Source: PSRI01 sp041484195
Lineage (GTDB): Bacteria > Bacteroidota > Bacteroidia > Chitinophagales > Chitinophagaceae
Direction: 5' to 3'
Assembly: GCA_041484195.1 (NCBI GenBank)
Contig: JBGPHC010000001.1
Coordinates: 124,001-188,000, forward strand
DNA length: 64,000 nt
Below the pieces are notes generated by a model. It was not told the DNA's origin. It saw only the letters and a program-made list of their open reading frames with translations, and did no database searches. Made by a program: the position numbers and the translations under genes. Of the stretch, positions 51,882-59,945 are shown piece after piece (positions within the stretch are counted from its first letter, which is position 1; the number at the start of each line of letters is the position of its first letter).

Positions 51882-52244
51882 TTACTTTACATTCTTGCTG
51901 ACAATCTTGGCCAATTCAAACATGGATACCTGATCCTTGCCACCAAAAACTGCTTTTAATTTAGCATCACCGTTGATCATTCTCCTGTTCTTCTTGTCCT
52001 GAAGATTGTTCTTCTTGATATAATCCCAGATCTTTTTGATTATTTCAGTTCTGGGTAAAGGCTTGCTTCCAACTACTTCAGCAAGTGTTGCACTTACCGT
52101 TAGTGGAGCCATAAAGGCCGCATTCGGTTTTCTCGCTGATTTCTTAGCGGTTTTCTTTGCAACCTTCTTTGCTGCTTTTTTCGGAGCTTTCTTTGCCACC
52201 TTCTTTGCTGCTTTCTTAGCGGGCTTCTTAGCTGATTTTGCCAT
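51882..52244 (-). CDS. SWIB/MDM2-domain protein with Lys/Ala-rich N-terminal tail
   Basis: 120 residues. Residues 1-40 are repeats of KKPAKKAAKK type, histone-H1-like and strongly basic, suggesting DNA binding. Residues 45-120 form a SWIB/MDM2 domain: MAPLTVSATLAEVVGSKPLPRTEIIKKIWDYIKKNNLQDKKNRRMINGDAKLKAVFGG. Such proteins in Chlamydiae and Bacteroidota are thought to compact or bind DNA, or act with topoisomerase; the function here is inferred. Single gene with its own terminator. Confidence 0.9.
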   Translation of the reverse strand: MAKSAKKPAKKAAKKVAKKAPKKAAKKVAKKTAKKSARKPNAAFMAPLTVSATLAEVVGSKPLPRTEIIKKIWDYIKKNNLQDKKNRRMINGDAKLKAVFGGKDQVSMFELAKIVSKNVK

Positions 52245-52836
52245 GAAGTTTTGAATTTAATGGGTTAATAATTAAACGTAAGGAGTTTAACGCTTACTAA
52301 AGTACGACGTTGAACAGACAAAATTGATTATTTTATCCACAAAGAAAAACAAATTCTTAATACGGGGACTCAAGGGCAATTCCCAAAATTGGCTCGGTGA
52401 CCACGTAACCGAAAAGTTGATCTCCAGGAATGGACATGTGCCCCGTTTCCAGAAAATTGATTTAGCCCCTCTGGAGGAGCCTGGGCCTTCCTCAAATATC
52501 AGAAGATTCCCTCCAGGAAATTACCGGATTGGTCAACAAAAAACCCAATGAAATGTTTTTAATAAGGAGTACATTTTGTCGGGGGTTAGTATTGCCAGAG
52601 ACAAAGGAATGAACAATCTGAAGGGGGAATTTGGCTTGAATAATTTGTAATTGGGCCATGGGGGTTCCTCATGCTAAATGGCTGAAATAGGCCATGGCTG
52701 GGACTCCCAGAGGGAATAGCCCCAATCTTCAGGGCAGGCAGTAAATGGATTTGTTGGAAATTGCCTCCTTTCAAATATCTCCAGCACGACCCGGAGATGA
52801 TATTAAAAAGGTCTGAATTTTTTGTATTTTCCTCTC
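52245..52836. other. 592-base gap, no gene recognised
   Basis: Contains only short frames on both strands without motif or plausible start context. No repeat or hairpin stood out. The TTTTTTGTATTTTCC stretch before 52837 could hold the promoter of the next gene but does not match the consensus. Confidence 0.4.
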
Positions 52837-53781
52837 ATGAAGTCGTTATGTTTAGCCCTCTTCTTTTTCCCAGGCATGGGATTTTCTCAAAAAATTGAAA
52901 AGTATTACGATTACCAATGGCACGAGACCAAACCTAAATATGCCAGCTTCTACTCCCAGGTAGAAAAGACGGATTCCGGGTGGCATCGCAAGGACTATTA
53001 TGTACAGGGCCTCAGTCTTCAAATGGACGGATGGTATGAGGACAGCTTGTTTAATGTACCCTCAGGCTCTTTTATATATCTCTACCCCAATAGGAACGTC
53101 CAGTTGTACGGGCGTTACGCACATAATAAGAAGCAGGGTCTCTGGCTAGGTTTTTATCCTGACGGGAGACTGACGGATTCCACAGTATATGCTGACGGCA
53201 AGTCTATAGGAATGAGCATCGGCTGGCATCACAATGGCATTCTTGCTGATTCATTTGTACACCGGCCCGATGGAAGTGGTGTTCAAATTGGCTGGTTTGA
53301 CAATGGTAATCCTTCTTTCGCGGGCTTTCTGGCAGCAGGATTTAAGCAGCATGGCACCTGGAAATATTTCCACAAGAATGGAAACCTAAGTTCTATTGAA
53401 ACATACGACCAGGGTGAACTGGTGAAGAAGCAATTCTTTGACGAAACAGGAAGAAAAATTGCCGATACCACTAATAGTGATAGGCAAGCAAACTTTCCCG
53501 GTGGCCCCGAAGCCTGGGTAAAGTATATATCCAAACATGTGTATTTCCCTTCGCAGTACGAAATTTCGAATAGCGACAAGGCCGTGGTAGTGATTTCCCT
53601 AACCATTGATGAAGACGGCAAAGTACAGGATGCCTATATCAGCACACCTTTTCATCCCCAAATAGACAAGATTGCATTGGAAGCAGTTCGCCGGTCACCC
53701 AACTGGATTCCAGCCATGGATCATAACAGGAAAGTGAAGTATAATATTCGACAACCCGTCACCTTCAGTCAGCAGGAATAA
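52837..53781 (+). CDS. exported MORN-repeat protein fused to a TonB C-terminal domain
   Basis: 314 residues from ATG 52837 (signal MKSLCLALFFFPGMGFSQ). The middle contains about five MORN/YwqK-type repeats (GSFIYLYPNRNVQLYGRY, KQGLWLGFYPDGRL, GMSIGWHHNGIL, GVQIGWFDNGNP, GTWKYFHKNGNL). The C-terminal 90 residues are a TonB/TolA-type domain (FPGGPEAWVKYISKHVYFP..AVVVISLTIDEDGKVQDAYISTPFHPQIDKIALEAVRRSPNWIPA). The cleavable signal replaces the usual TonB membrane anchor, so it may not be a true energy transducer. Function unknown. Confidence 0.82.
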   Translation: MKSLCLALFFFPGMGFSQKIEKYYDYQWHETKPKYASFYSQVEKTDSGWHRKDYYVQGLSLQMDGWYEDSLFNVPSGSFIYLYPNRNVQLYGRYAHNKKQGLWLGFYPDGRLTDSTVYADGKSIGMSIGWHHNGILADSFVHRPDGSGVQIGWFDNGNPSFAGFLAAGFKQHGTWKYFHKNGNLSSIETYDQGELVKKQFFDETGRKIADTTNSDRQANFPGGPEAWVKYISKHVYFPSQYEISNSDKAVVVISLTIDEDGKVQDAYISTPFHPQIDKIALEAVRRSPNWIPAMDHNRKVKYNIRQPVTFSQQE

Positions 53782-53952
53782 TTAGGGGTTGAAATGGGAA
53801 CCCAACGTCCTTTACGATTGTAGATATACACAGATGAATTAGCACTCAAATTTCTATCGGTCCCTGCTCCTGCCTTTTTTTGCGGGACAAATTTTCTCTA
53901 GCACAGATTTGCGGTTGCGCAGGCCTAAATCCACAGGTTAGCATCGCCATTA

Positions 53953-54525
53953 TTACTTTCCCTTACCCTTTTTAAGCAGGTCTTTCCACAGTCCCGAATA
54001 TTTTTTCCGGTATTTTGGATCATCTTCGGTTTCAATCAATGAAAGGGCCTTTGCGAGCAGGGCTTCGTCCGGGGAATAGTCGTATATCCGGCGAAAGACC
54101 TGCAAGATATCATACCTGATCAGCTCGCAGTTCTTCTCAACTGTACATTCCCTGAAGCGCTTGCTCAGACGATTCACCACTTCCTTCTCCAATTCCTTAT
54201 TGGCGGCCCCTATTTTCCACAATGATTGCAAGGAATGGCGAGCCGTTACAAATCTTTCATCTTTCGTGACGGCCATCAGCCTATCCAGGTCTTTCAGCAT
54301 GCGCTTTTCGGGATCACTCTTAGCCAGGCTGCTCAGCAACTGAGCCGCAATGGCCCGCTCATGATTATCCTTACTCCGGAGCAGGGCCAACAAATCGTCC
54401 CACACATAATAGGCCCAGTCAACCGGCTCCTGCGTGAGTTTGATAATGTATTGGAAGGAAGCATATCGCTGGTTGGGATCTTTACCATGCAGGTTGGCAA
54501 ATTCTTGTCTTAAAGTTTGATCCAT
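53953..54525 (-). CDS. HEAT-repeat-like cytoplasmic protein
   Basis: 190 residues, all alpha-helical. Repeating pairs of helices (QRYASFQYIIKLTQEPVDWAYYVWDDLLALLRS, HERAIAAQLLSSLAKSDPEKRMLKDLDRLMAVTKD, FVTARHSLQSLWKIGAANKELEKEVVNRLSKRF) give the look of HEAT or PBS-lyase repeats, a protein-protein interaction scaffold. No signal peptide; ends GKGK. No family name can be given. It is single and points away from its neighbours. Confidence 0.65.
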   Translation of the reverse strand: MDQTLRQEFANLHGKDPNQRYASFQYIIKLTQEPVDWAYYVWDDLLALLRSKDNHERAIAAQLLSSLAKSDPEKRMLKDLDRLMAVTKDERFVTARHSLQSLWKIGAANKELEKEVVNRLSKRFRECTVEKNCELIRYDILQVFRRIYDYSPDEALLAKALSLIETEDDPKYRKKYSGLWKDLLKKGKGK

Positions 54526-54620
54526 AAATCAGGGTTTTGCAATGACAAAAGTCGAAATAAATTATCCTTAAAGCAAGCTCGGGAATAGTCAGGCCCTGCC
54601 CGGATAGCATCTAATAATCT

Positions 54621-54650
54621 TTGATTATTCAATTCGAGTCTCTACCTTTC
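54621..54650 (+). promoter_or_regulatory. candidate promoter of the channel-like gene
   Basis: TTG (54621-54623), 19 bases, TACCTTTC (54643-54650), one base off the -7 consensus, 19 bases before the ATG. Confidence 0.4.
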
Positions 54651-54669
54651 CTCCGACAAAAATTGATCA

Positions 54670-55638
54670 ATGAAAAAGACCCTGTTCCTCGGGAGCCTGC
54701 TCATTTTTTATCTAATATTCCCCATATCTGGTTCAAAGTGCCAGGAGGCCGTTCCGGATACCGTTAGCGTGGGCACCTATGTTACCAGCATCCATGATAT
54801 TGATTTCAAGCAAAAAGAATACGCGATCAACCTCTGGCTTTGGCTGAAATACAAGAACAAGGAATTTGACTTCCTGCAAAATCTGGAAATTCCACAGGCA
54901 AAATCCGTTGCAAGGTCATTCGCAACCATTGATAGTTCGGGAGAAAAACTATACCTGCTGATGAAATTGCAATGCATTATGAAAGATTCCTGGAGAATCA
55001 CCAATTTCCCATTCGACAAACAGAGGCTGAGACTTTCCATAGAAAATTCCCAGTATGATTCCAAGTCCCTGATTTTTGTACCCGATACCATTGGCAAACA
55101 TTATGACCCCCGGTTTACGCTGAGTGGATGGACGATTGATAGCTGCATAACCTCAAGGGGAATAAAGATCTATGAGACCGGCTTTGGCGATGAAAGCCTG
55201 GCGAAACCACATACCGAATACAGTTCGTACAGAGTCATATTAAGTATTCATCGGGATGCCACGGGTCTTTTCTGGAAAATGTTTCTGGGAATGTATATCG
55301 CGTTCCTAATTGCTTATATCTGTTTCTATATCCATACGGATAGCATGGATTCCCGTTTTGGATTGAGTGTGGGTTCCATATTTGCGGTGATCGGCAACAA
55401 ATACATTATTGATTCGGCGCTGCCCGAGTCAACTTCTTTCACCCTGGTGGATACCCTGCACGGACTTACCCTGTTTTTTATTTTCGCGGTGATATCATCC
55501 ACGGCCTATTCCCTGAGACTGGTAAAAAATAACAAACAAAAAAAAGCAGCCCGTTTCGATATGGTAATGGCACAGGTATTGCTCCTGGCATATGTTATCC
55601 TGAACCTCTATTTCATTTCCAGGGCGAATGCAGGTTAA
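54670..55638 (+). CDS. pentameric ligand-gated ion channel (Cys-loop superfamily) homologue
   Basis: 322 residues. Signal peptide 1-25; extracellular beta-sandwich about 26-198 with TYVTSIHDIDFKQKEYAINLWLWLKY (36-61) and the Pro-loop motif TNFPFDKQRLRLSIEN (111-126), the counterpart of the conserved xPFDxQ element of all Cys-loop channels; no flanking cysteine pair, as in prokaryotic members. Four helices follow: M1 200-221, M2 229-248, M3 257-283, M4 297-317. M2 (FGLSVGSIFAVIGNKYIIDSAL) would line the pore, with N243 and K244 polar. The ligand is unknown; the first residues of M2 differ from GLIC/ELIC. Downstream methyltransferase is 37 bases away. Confidence 0.8.
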   Translation: MKKTLFLGSLLIFYLIFPISGSKCQEAVPDTVSVGTYVTSIHDIDFKQKEYAINLWLWLKYKNKEFDFLQNLEIPQAKSVARSFATIDSSGEKLYLLMKLQCIMKDSWRITNFPFDKQRLRLSIENSQYDSKSLIFVPDTIGKHYDPRFTLSGWTIDSCITSRGIKIYETGFGDESLAKPHTEYSSYRVILSIHRDATGLFWKMFLGMYIAFLIAYICFYIHTDSMDSRFGLSVGSIFAVIGNKYIIDSALPESTSFTLVDTLHGLTLFFIFAVISSTAYSLRLVKNNKQKKAARFDMVMAQVLLLAYVILNLYFISRANAG

Positions 55639-55675
55639 GGGTTTTTCCAATTCCATTTCATACAGGCAAACAATC

Positions 55676-56341
55676 ATGGACACGAGACAGGCTTATAATG
55701 AATGGGCCCAACAATACGATGGGAACGCCAATAAAACCAGGGATCTGGAAGCGCGCGCCCTGAGAACCAGTTTGGCTGGCCTTCATTTCGACAATTGCCT
55801 CGAGATCGGTTGCGGAACAGGCAAGAATACGGAATGGCTGATCACCCGGGCCGGGCTGCTGAGTTCAGTCGATTTCTCTGCCGGAATGCTGGCCCTCGCC
55901 AAAGAAAAGATCAAGTCGGAAAAAGTACAGTTCATTCAGGCTGATATAAGCGCCGCATGGACATTCAGAAAACAATTCTATGAGCTCGTGAGTTTCAGCC
56001 TCGTGCTGGAGCATATTGAAGACCTCGATCATGTTCTGAAAGAGGCTGCCGATTCATTGGTGCCGGGAGGACATGTTTATATTGGCGAATTGCATCCTTT
56101 CAAACAATATTCCGGAACTAAGGCGAGATATGAATCAGAAGCCGGACAGCAGGTGCTGGAATGTTTTGTTCACAACCTGTCGGATTTTATTCAAATCGCA
56201 AAAAAACATGGATTGTATCCTGTTGACATAAACGAATACTTTGATGAAAAGGACAGAACCCGGATTCCGAGGATCCTTACTATATTGCTTCAGAAGGACT
56301 CAAAATCAGACCAAAATCAATGGACGGGAAAAATCAGATAA
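55676..56341 (+). CDS. class I SAM-dependent methyltransferase
   Basis: 221 residues from ATG 55676. MDTRQAYNEWAQQYDGNANKTRDLEARAL, then motif I LEIGCGTGKNTEWL (about 42-55), acidic D of SSVDFSAGML, QADISAAW and VSFSLVLEHIEDLDHVLKEAADSLVPGGHVYIGELHP. This is a methyltransferase-11/UbiE-BioC-like fold; the acceptor cannot be inferred. The frame is open upstream, but the conserved start is the MDTRQAYNEWA sequence. It overlaps the AraC gene by 22 bases, so they are probably co-expressed. Confidence 0.85.
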   Translation: MDTRQAYNEWAQQYDGNANKTRDLEARALRTSLAGLHFDNCLEIGCGTGKNTEWLITRAGLLSSVDFSAGMLALAKEKIKSEKVQFIQADISAAWTFRKQFYELVSFSLVLEHIEDLDHVLKEAADSLVPGGHVYIGELHPFKQYSGTKARYESEAGQQVLECFVHNLSDFIQIAKKHGLYPVDINEYFDEKDRTRIPRILTILLQKDSKSDQNQWTGKIR

Positions 56342-57222
56342 AATACGAAAGAGGCGTGGTCAACACCAACACCTGGGAATTTGATGATATCCGGATAGGT
56401 CATGCCATTTCCAGATTCGAAATCCCTACCAGTTTCTCTGCCAGCAGCCGGGCCGACGTTATACGCATGCATTTCGGTATGAAAGGAAACTATGATTTTA
56501 CCCATAAACAACTCAATAAATCTTACAACTTCATAGGCAGTCACCACAATATCATGTATTCAAAGGAATTTGATATCATAGTGAACAATAAGACTTTGGA
56601 GCTGGAAACCTTCGGTGTTCAATTCCCAAAGGAGCTCTTTATCAAATTCACTCAAAATGCCAGTGAAACCCTGAAAAAATTCTCTGAAGATATTATTGCT
56701 GGTAAGAGCTGCATTCTCTCTGAAAAATGGGGCGCCATAGATGGCCCCATCCAGCAGTCAATACAGCAGATCATCCATTGCAGCTATAAGGGGGACCTTC
56801 AAAAATTATTCCTGCTTTCCAAGAGCATTGAACTATTGGTATTGTCGGCTGAAGCCTGTAGCCTTTCTGAAAACAGGAAGGATAGGTTCATAAAGAATGA
56901 AAAGGACAGGGAAAGGATCATCGCCGTCAGGGACCTGATCAATGACCGGGTCAGCGATCCACCCAATCTTTCAGAAATAGCCAGGGCCGTTGGTCTGAAT
57001 GAATATAAACTCAAGCGGGGTTTTAAAGAAACATTCAATACTACCGTTTTTGGCTACCTGACCGATCAGCGTTTGCATTTGGCTCGCCAATTTTTGCTGG
57101 ATACGGAAAAAACTGCCGCTGAAATTTCAAACGAACTGGGTTATTCAACACCTCAGCATTTTAATAATGCATTCAAGAAGAAATTTGGGATCACACCCTT
57201 TTCTGTTAGAAATAATCCGTAA
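56320..57222 (+). CDS. AraC-family transcriptional regulator
   Basis: 300 residues. The N-terminal ligand-type region (about 1-190) has no recognised motif. The C-terminal 100 residues form the two-HTH AraC DNA-binding domain: ERIIAVRDLINDRVSDPPNLSEIARAVGLNEYKLKRGFKETFNTTVFGYLTDQRLHLARQFLLDTEKTAAEISNELGYSTPQHFNNAFKKKFGITPFSVR. The overlapping upstream methyltransferase and the downstream SRPBCC protein may be its targets (inference). Confidence 0.9.
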   Translation: MDGKNQIKYERGVVNTNTWEFDDIRIGHAISRFEIPTSFSASSRADVIRMHFGMKGNYDFTHKQLNKSYNFIGSHHNIMYSKEFDIIVNNKTLELETFGVQFPKELFIKFTQNASETLKKFSEDIIAGKSCILSEKWGAIDGPIQQSIQQIIHCSYKGDLQKLFLLSKSIELLVLSAEACSLSENRKDRFIKNEKDRERIIAVRDLINDRVSDPPNLSEIARAVGLNEYKLKRGFKETFNTTVFGYLTDQRLHLARQFLLDTEKTAAEISNELGYSTPQHFNNAFKKKFGITPFSVRNNP

Positions 57223-57314
57223 AATGCAATCCCCTTAGTTTTTGACTCCCTAATATTGCGAAGCAGGCCTTATAATGGCTGCACCAATTTATCATCTTCA
57301 TAAAATCAAGTATT

Positions 57315-57767
57315 ATGGGCGAGAAACTGATCGTAGAAAACAGCATCTCCATCAAATCCCCGGCAATCAGGGTCTGGGATGCTCTGGTTAACCCGGCACA
57401 AACCAAAAAATACATGTTTGGCTGCGAGGCTCTGTCTGACTGGAAACCGGGAAGCCCCTTATTATGGAAAGGCAGCTACGAAGGCAATGAGATGGTATTC
57501 GTAAAGGGCATCATTAAGGAAATAAAACCTGGAAAATTCCTGGCATATACCGCCATTGACCCTAACTCAGGTATAGAAGATAAGCCCGAAAATTACCTGA
57601 CGGTCACCTATGAACTGGCCGAAGGGAATGGACAGACTTTACTGACGGTAACGCAGGGCGATTATTCCCAGGTGGGGGATGGAGAAAAGCGATACCAACA
57701 TACCCTTGCAGGAGGAGGTTGGCAACCCATATTGGAGGCCATCAGGAATTTGGTTGAAGCGAACTGA
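57315..57767 (+). CDS. SRPBCC / AHSA1-like domain protein
   Basis: 150 residues. The START/Bet v1-like pattern of activator of Hsp90 homologue (AHSA1-type) proteins is clear: IVENSISIKSPAIRVWDALVNPAQTKKYMFG, WKPGSPLLWKGSYEGNEMVFVKGIIKEIKPGKFLAYT, YELAEGNGQTLLTVTQ and a C-terminal helix GGGWQPILEAIRNLVEA. A hydrophobic ligand-binding role is inferred; substrate unknown. It lies 92 bases downstream of the AraC gene and may belong to its regulon. Confidence 0.88.
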   Translation: MGEKLIVENSISIKSPAIRVWDALVNPAQTKKYMFGCEALSDWKPGSPLLWKGSYEGNEMVFVKGIIKEIKPGKFLAYTAIDPNSGIEDKPENYLTVTYELAEGNGQTLLTVTQGDYSQVGDGEKRYQHTLAGGGWQPILEAIRNLVEAN

Positions 57768-57795
57768 GAAGCTTAGAAATAAGAGCCTGGATCTT

Positions 57796-58452
57796 TCAAA
57801 TATTTCTTGGGTTTTTCCATTTTTTTTCCAGCCTTTCGATGGTCCCTTTTATCCTTTCATTCCTGGTCTCTTCTCTTTTTGCCGTTACGATCCATTCCAA
57901 ATATTCTTTTTTGTTGGAGAAGGAAAGGGTTTCAAAAAACGAAGCGGCTTTTTTATTTTTTTTCAGAGTCCCGGCAAGATCCTCCGGCAAAAAAACTTTT
58001 TTTGCAGCCGCGTCAATATAGTCGAAAATGGGGCGTTCCCTGGGTTTTGCTTCCTTCTTTTTGTCAGCTTCGGTCTTGAGGCGCATTCCAAATGAAGACC
58101 ATGTATCATCGAATGAAATCAGGTTGATCCATTGCAGGTTTTCATGCTTCAATAATTTTTCCCAACCTTTATCCCTGCTAAGGTTTGTCTGCATACCTGA
58201 ACTGCCCTTTGGGTAATAGATCCAGCAGATGATATCTCCCTTCAACAGATTTAGGACCCTGTTCAGGTCCTTTTCCATTTCCGCCCTGTTCCTGACAAAC
58301 CAATGAATCTGTTGGAAGTCCTTTGCGGACTGGGAAGAACTGACATTTAGAGAGTCTGAATCAATTTTTTTTTCAAAACCCGAAGGCGCATTAATTGTCA
58401 ATAGCTTCATCCCATCCCGGATGCGAAGCTTTTTCACGATGGCTGATGGCAT
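57796..58452 (-). CDS. YdeI/OmpD-associated family protein
   Basis: 218 residues from ATG 58452 (MPSAIVKKLRIRDG). The N-terminal 130 residues resemble a DUF-type alpha/beta domain; the C-terminal YdeI region reads AAAKKVFLPEDLAGTLKKNKKAASFFETLSFSNKKEYLEWIVTAKREETRNERIKGTIERLE (about 152-213), the helical signature of the bacteriocin-protection YdeI/OmpDA family. No signal peptide. Convergent with the SRPBCC gene (28-base gap). Function unknown. Confidence 0.85.
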   Translation of the reverse strand: MPSAIVKKLRIRDGMKLLTINAPSGFEKKIDSDSLNVSSSQSAKDFQQIHWFVRNRAEMEKDLNRVLNLLKGDIICWIYYPKGSSGMQTNLSRDKGWEKLLKHENLQWINLISFDDTWSSFGMRLKTEADKKKEAKPRERPIFDYIDAAAKKVFLPEDLAGTLKKNKKAASFFETLSFSNKKEYLEWIVTAKREETRNERIKGTIERLEKKWKNPRNI

Positions 58453-58568
58453 ATCTCTAATTATTTGAAGATAAATATAAAGCATCCGCCGATGAAGCCC
58501 TTATCAGGAATTGCTGTATTTGAGGGAAATGATCGAAGCTTAAATCCGGATTTTTTGAGAACTGATGG

Positions 58569-58606
58569 CAAAAAAAAGCAGGCAGCCTTTAACGGGTCTG
58601 CCTGTC
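58569..58606 (-). terminator. terminator after the DUF2911 gene
   Basis: GCAGGCAG (58578-58585) pairs with CTGCCTGT (58598-58605), followed on the minus strand by a run of T. Confidence 0.8.
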
Positions 58607-58634
58607 TGAATCAAATTCCGCTGGTGGAAAAAAA

Positions 58635-59723
58635 CTATAATGCACCAAGTTGCTTAAGGAATTTTTCAGAATTGGCTCTCACATTTGCCGGTGGGTTCAT
58701 GCTGAGGCATTTCTTGAAATTCGCGATCGCATTTTTCTTGTCGCCTTTTGTAGCATAAGCTTCACCCAGACTATCCCAGGTATTTGCACTATTAGGATGT
58801 CTTTGGGTGTTGAGAATTAATATTTCAATGGCCTTGTCCTGCTGGCCGGTATTCATCAGTTGGTATCCATATAAGTTCAGTTCATTTTCCGTGGACAGAT
58901 CAATGGCTTCTTTCATGATCTTTTCAGATTCGGCATCCTGCCCCATCTGTTTCAGAATACCCGACTTGACATTGAGCGTATTGAAGTTCTTGTTCATGGC
59001 GATGGCCTGATCAATCCATTTCAGACCCTGATCGTAATTGACTTTATTCTGTAGCGAATAATTTGCGGCGCCTGCAAAGCCCAGCCAGGTGAATCCGGTG
59101 GCACCTTTCAGTTCGTCGGCCGCATTCGCCATGACAATATCATCAACCTCAAATTCAATTTTCACGGGAATTTGCAACTTCTCCCAATTGAGATCCAGCT
59201 CCGCCGAATTTTTGGTTAGATTGGAAAATTCATAAGTCAGCAATTCCGTTTGAGGAATGGCACGCAATTGGATCTTGGTGCGGAGTTGATCCTGCGCCGC
59301 ATTGTACCAAAAGCTTCCCCATGACCTGCTGTCTTTCGACAATATCAATTCGCCGGTATTGTCCTTATTTACCACGAAAAACAAACCATATGATCCTGCA
59401 GGCACATGCTGTCCTTCAACGGTGGCCGGGTGCGAGAAAGTTATGACCGTGTTTTCGTTTGCGCCCGCCCGCCAGGGTGCTTCGTTACCATTTCCAAATC
59501 CCTGCCTATTCCATCCGTAAGGAACCAGGCCCCCCCATATCTGACGGCCTCGTACGGATGGACGGGAATAGTTCACAGATACGGTAGAAATTCCAATAGT
59601 TTGCGATACTGTGGCGGCGGGGCTGGGGTTTCGTGGCGTGGTAACGCCCTGAGCCATTACTATATAAGAAAGAAATAGCAATGCAATACAGGAAATGGAT
59701 CGCGTGAGTGAAAGCTTACTCAT
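58635..59723 (-). CDS. DUF2911 domain protein with C-terminal TPRs
   Basis: 362 residues from ATG 59723; signal peptide MSKLSLTRSISCIALLFLSYIVMAQ. The DUF2911 domain (residues about 28-195) is marked by RPSVRGRQIWGGLVPYGWNRQGFGNG, PWRAGANENTVITFS, VPAGSYGLFFV and WGSFWYNAAQD. The remainder (about 215-362) consists of TPR-like helices (YDQGLKWIDQAIAMNKNF, GQQDKAIEILILNTQRHPNSANTWDSLGEAYATKGDKKNAIANFKKCLSMNP). Periplasmic; function unknown. A good terminator follows. Confidence 0.88.
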   Translation of the reverse strand: MSKLSLTRSISCIALLFLSYIVMAQGVTTPRNPSPAATVSQTIGISTVSVNYSRPSVRGRQIWGGLVPYGWNRQGFGNGNEAPWRAGANENTVITFSHPATVEGQHVPAGSYGLFFVVNKDNTGELILSKDSRSWGSFWYNAAQDQLRTKIQLRAIPQTELLTYEFSNLTKNSAELDLNWEKLQIPVKIEFEVDDIVMANAADELKGATGFTWLGFAGAANYSLQNKVNYDQGLKWIDQAIAMNKNFNTLNVKSGILKQMGQDAESEKIMKEAIDLSTENELNLYGYQLMNTGQQDKAIEILILNTQRHPNSANTWDSLGEAYATKGDKKNAIANFKKCLSMNPPANVRANSEKFLKQLGAL

Positions 59724-59945
59724 ATTAAATGAATTTAAGAATGTAAAAAAGAGAATGCCATGCTTAAAATACAATTCCAGATATGCATAGTTCATTGATT
59801 CTATTCAGGCGGTTTGACCAAGTGCTGGAAGGCTTGAACACGATTATGTGCCTGGGACGCTATGATATACAGCAGATCATTATTCTGATGGAGAGGAGGG
59901 CTGGCCCAAGAGTTCAGTAATTATATTTATCAGCACATGCCGGGA

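Noticed and set aside
52324..52774. Short frames of 60-75 codons on both strands in the gap before the MORN-TonB gene
   Set aside because: No motif, no start context and they overlap each other's strands without conservation evidence.
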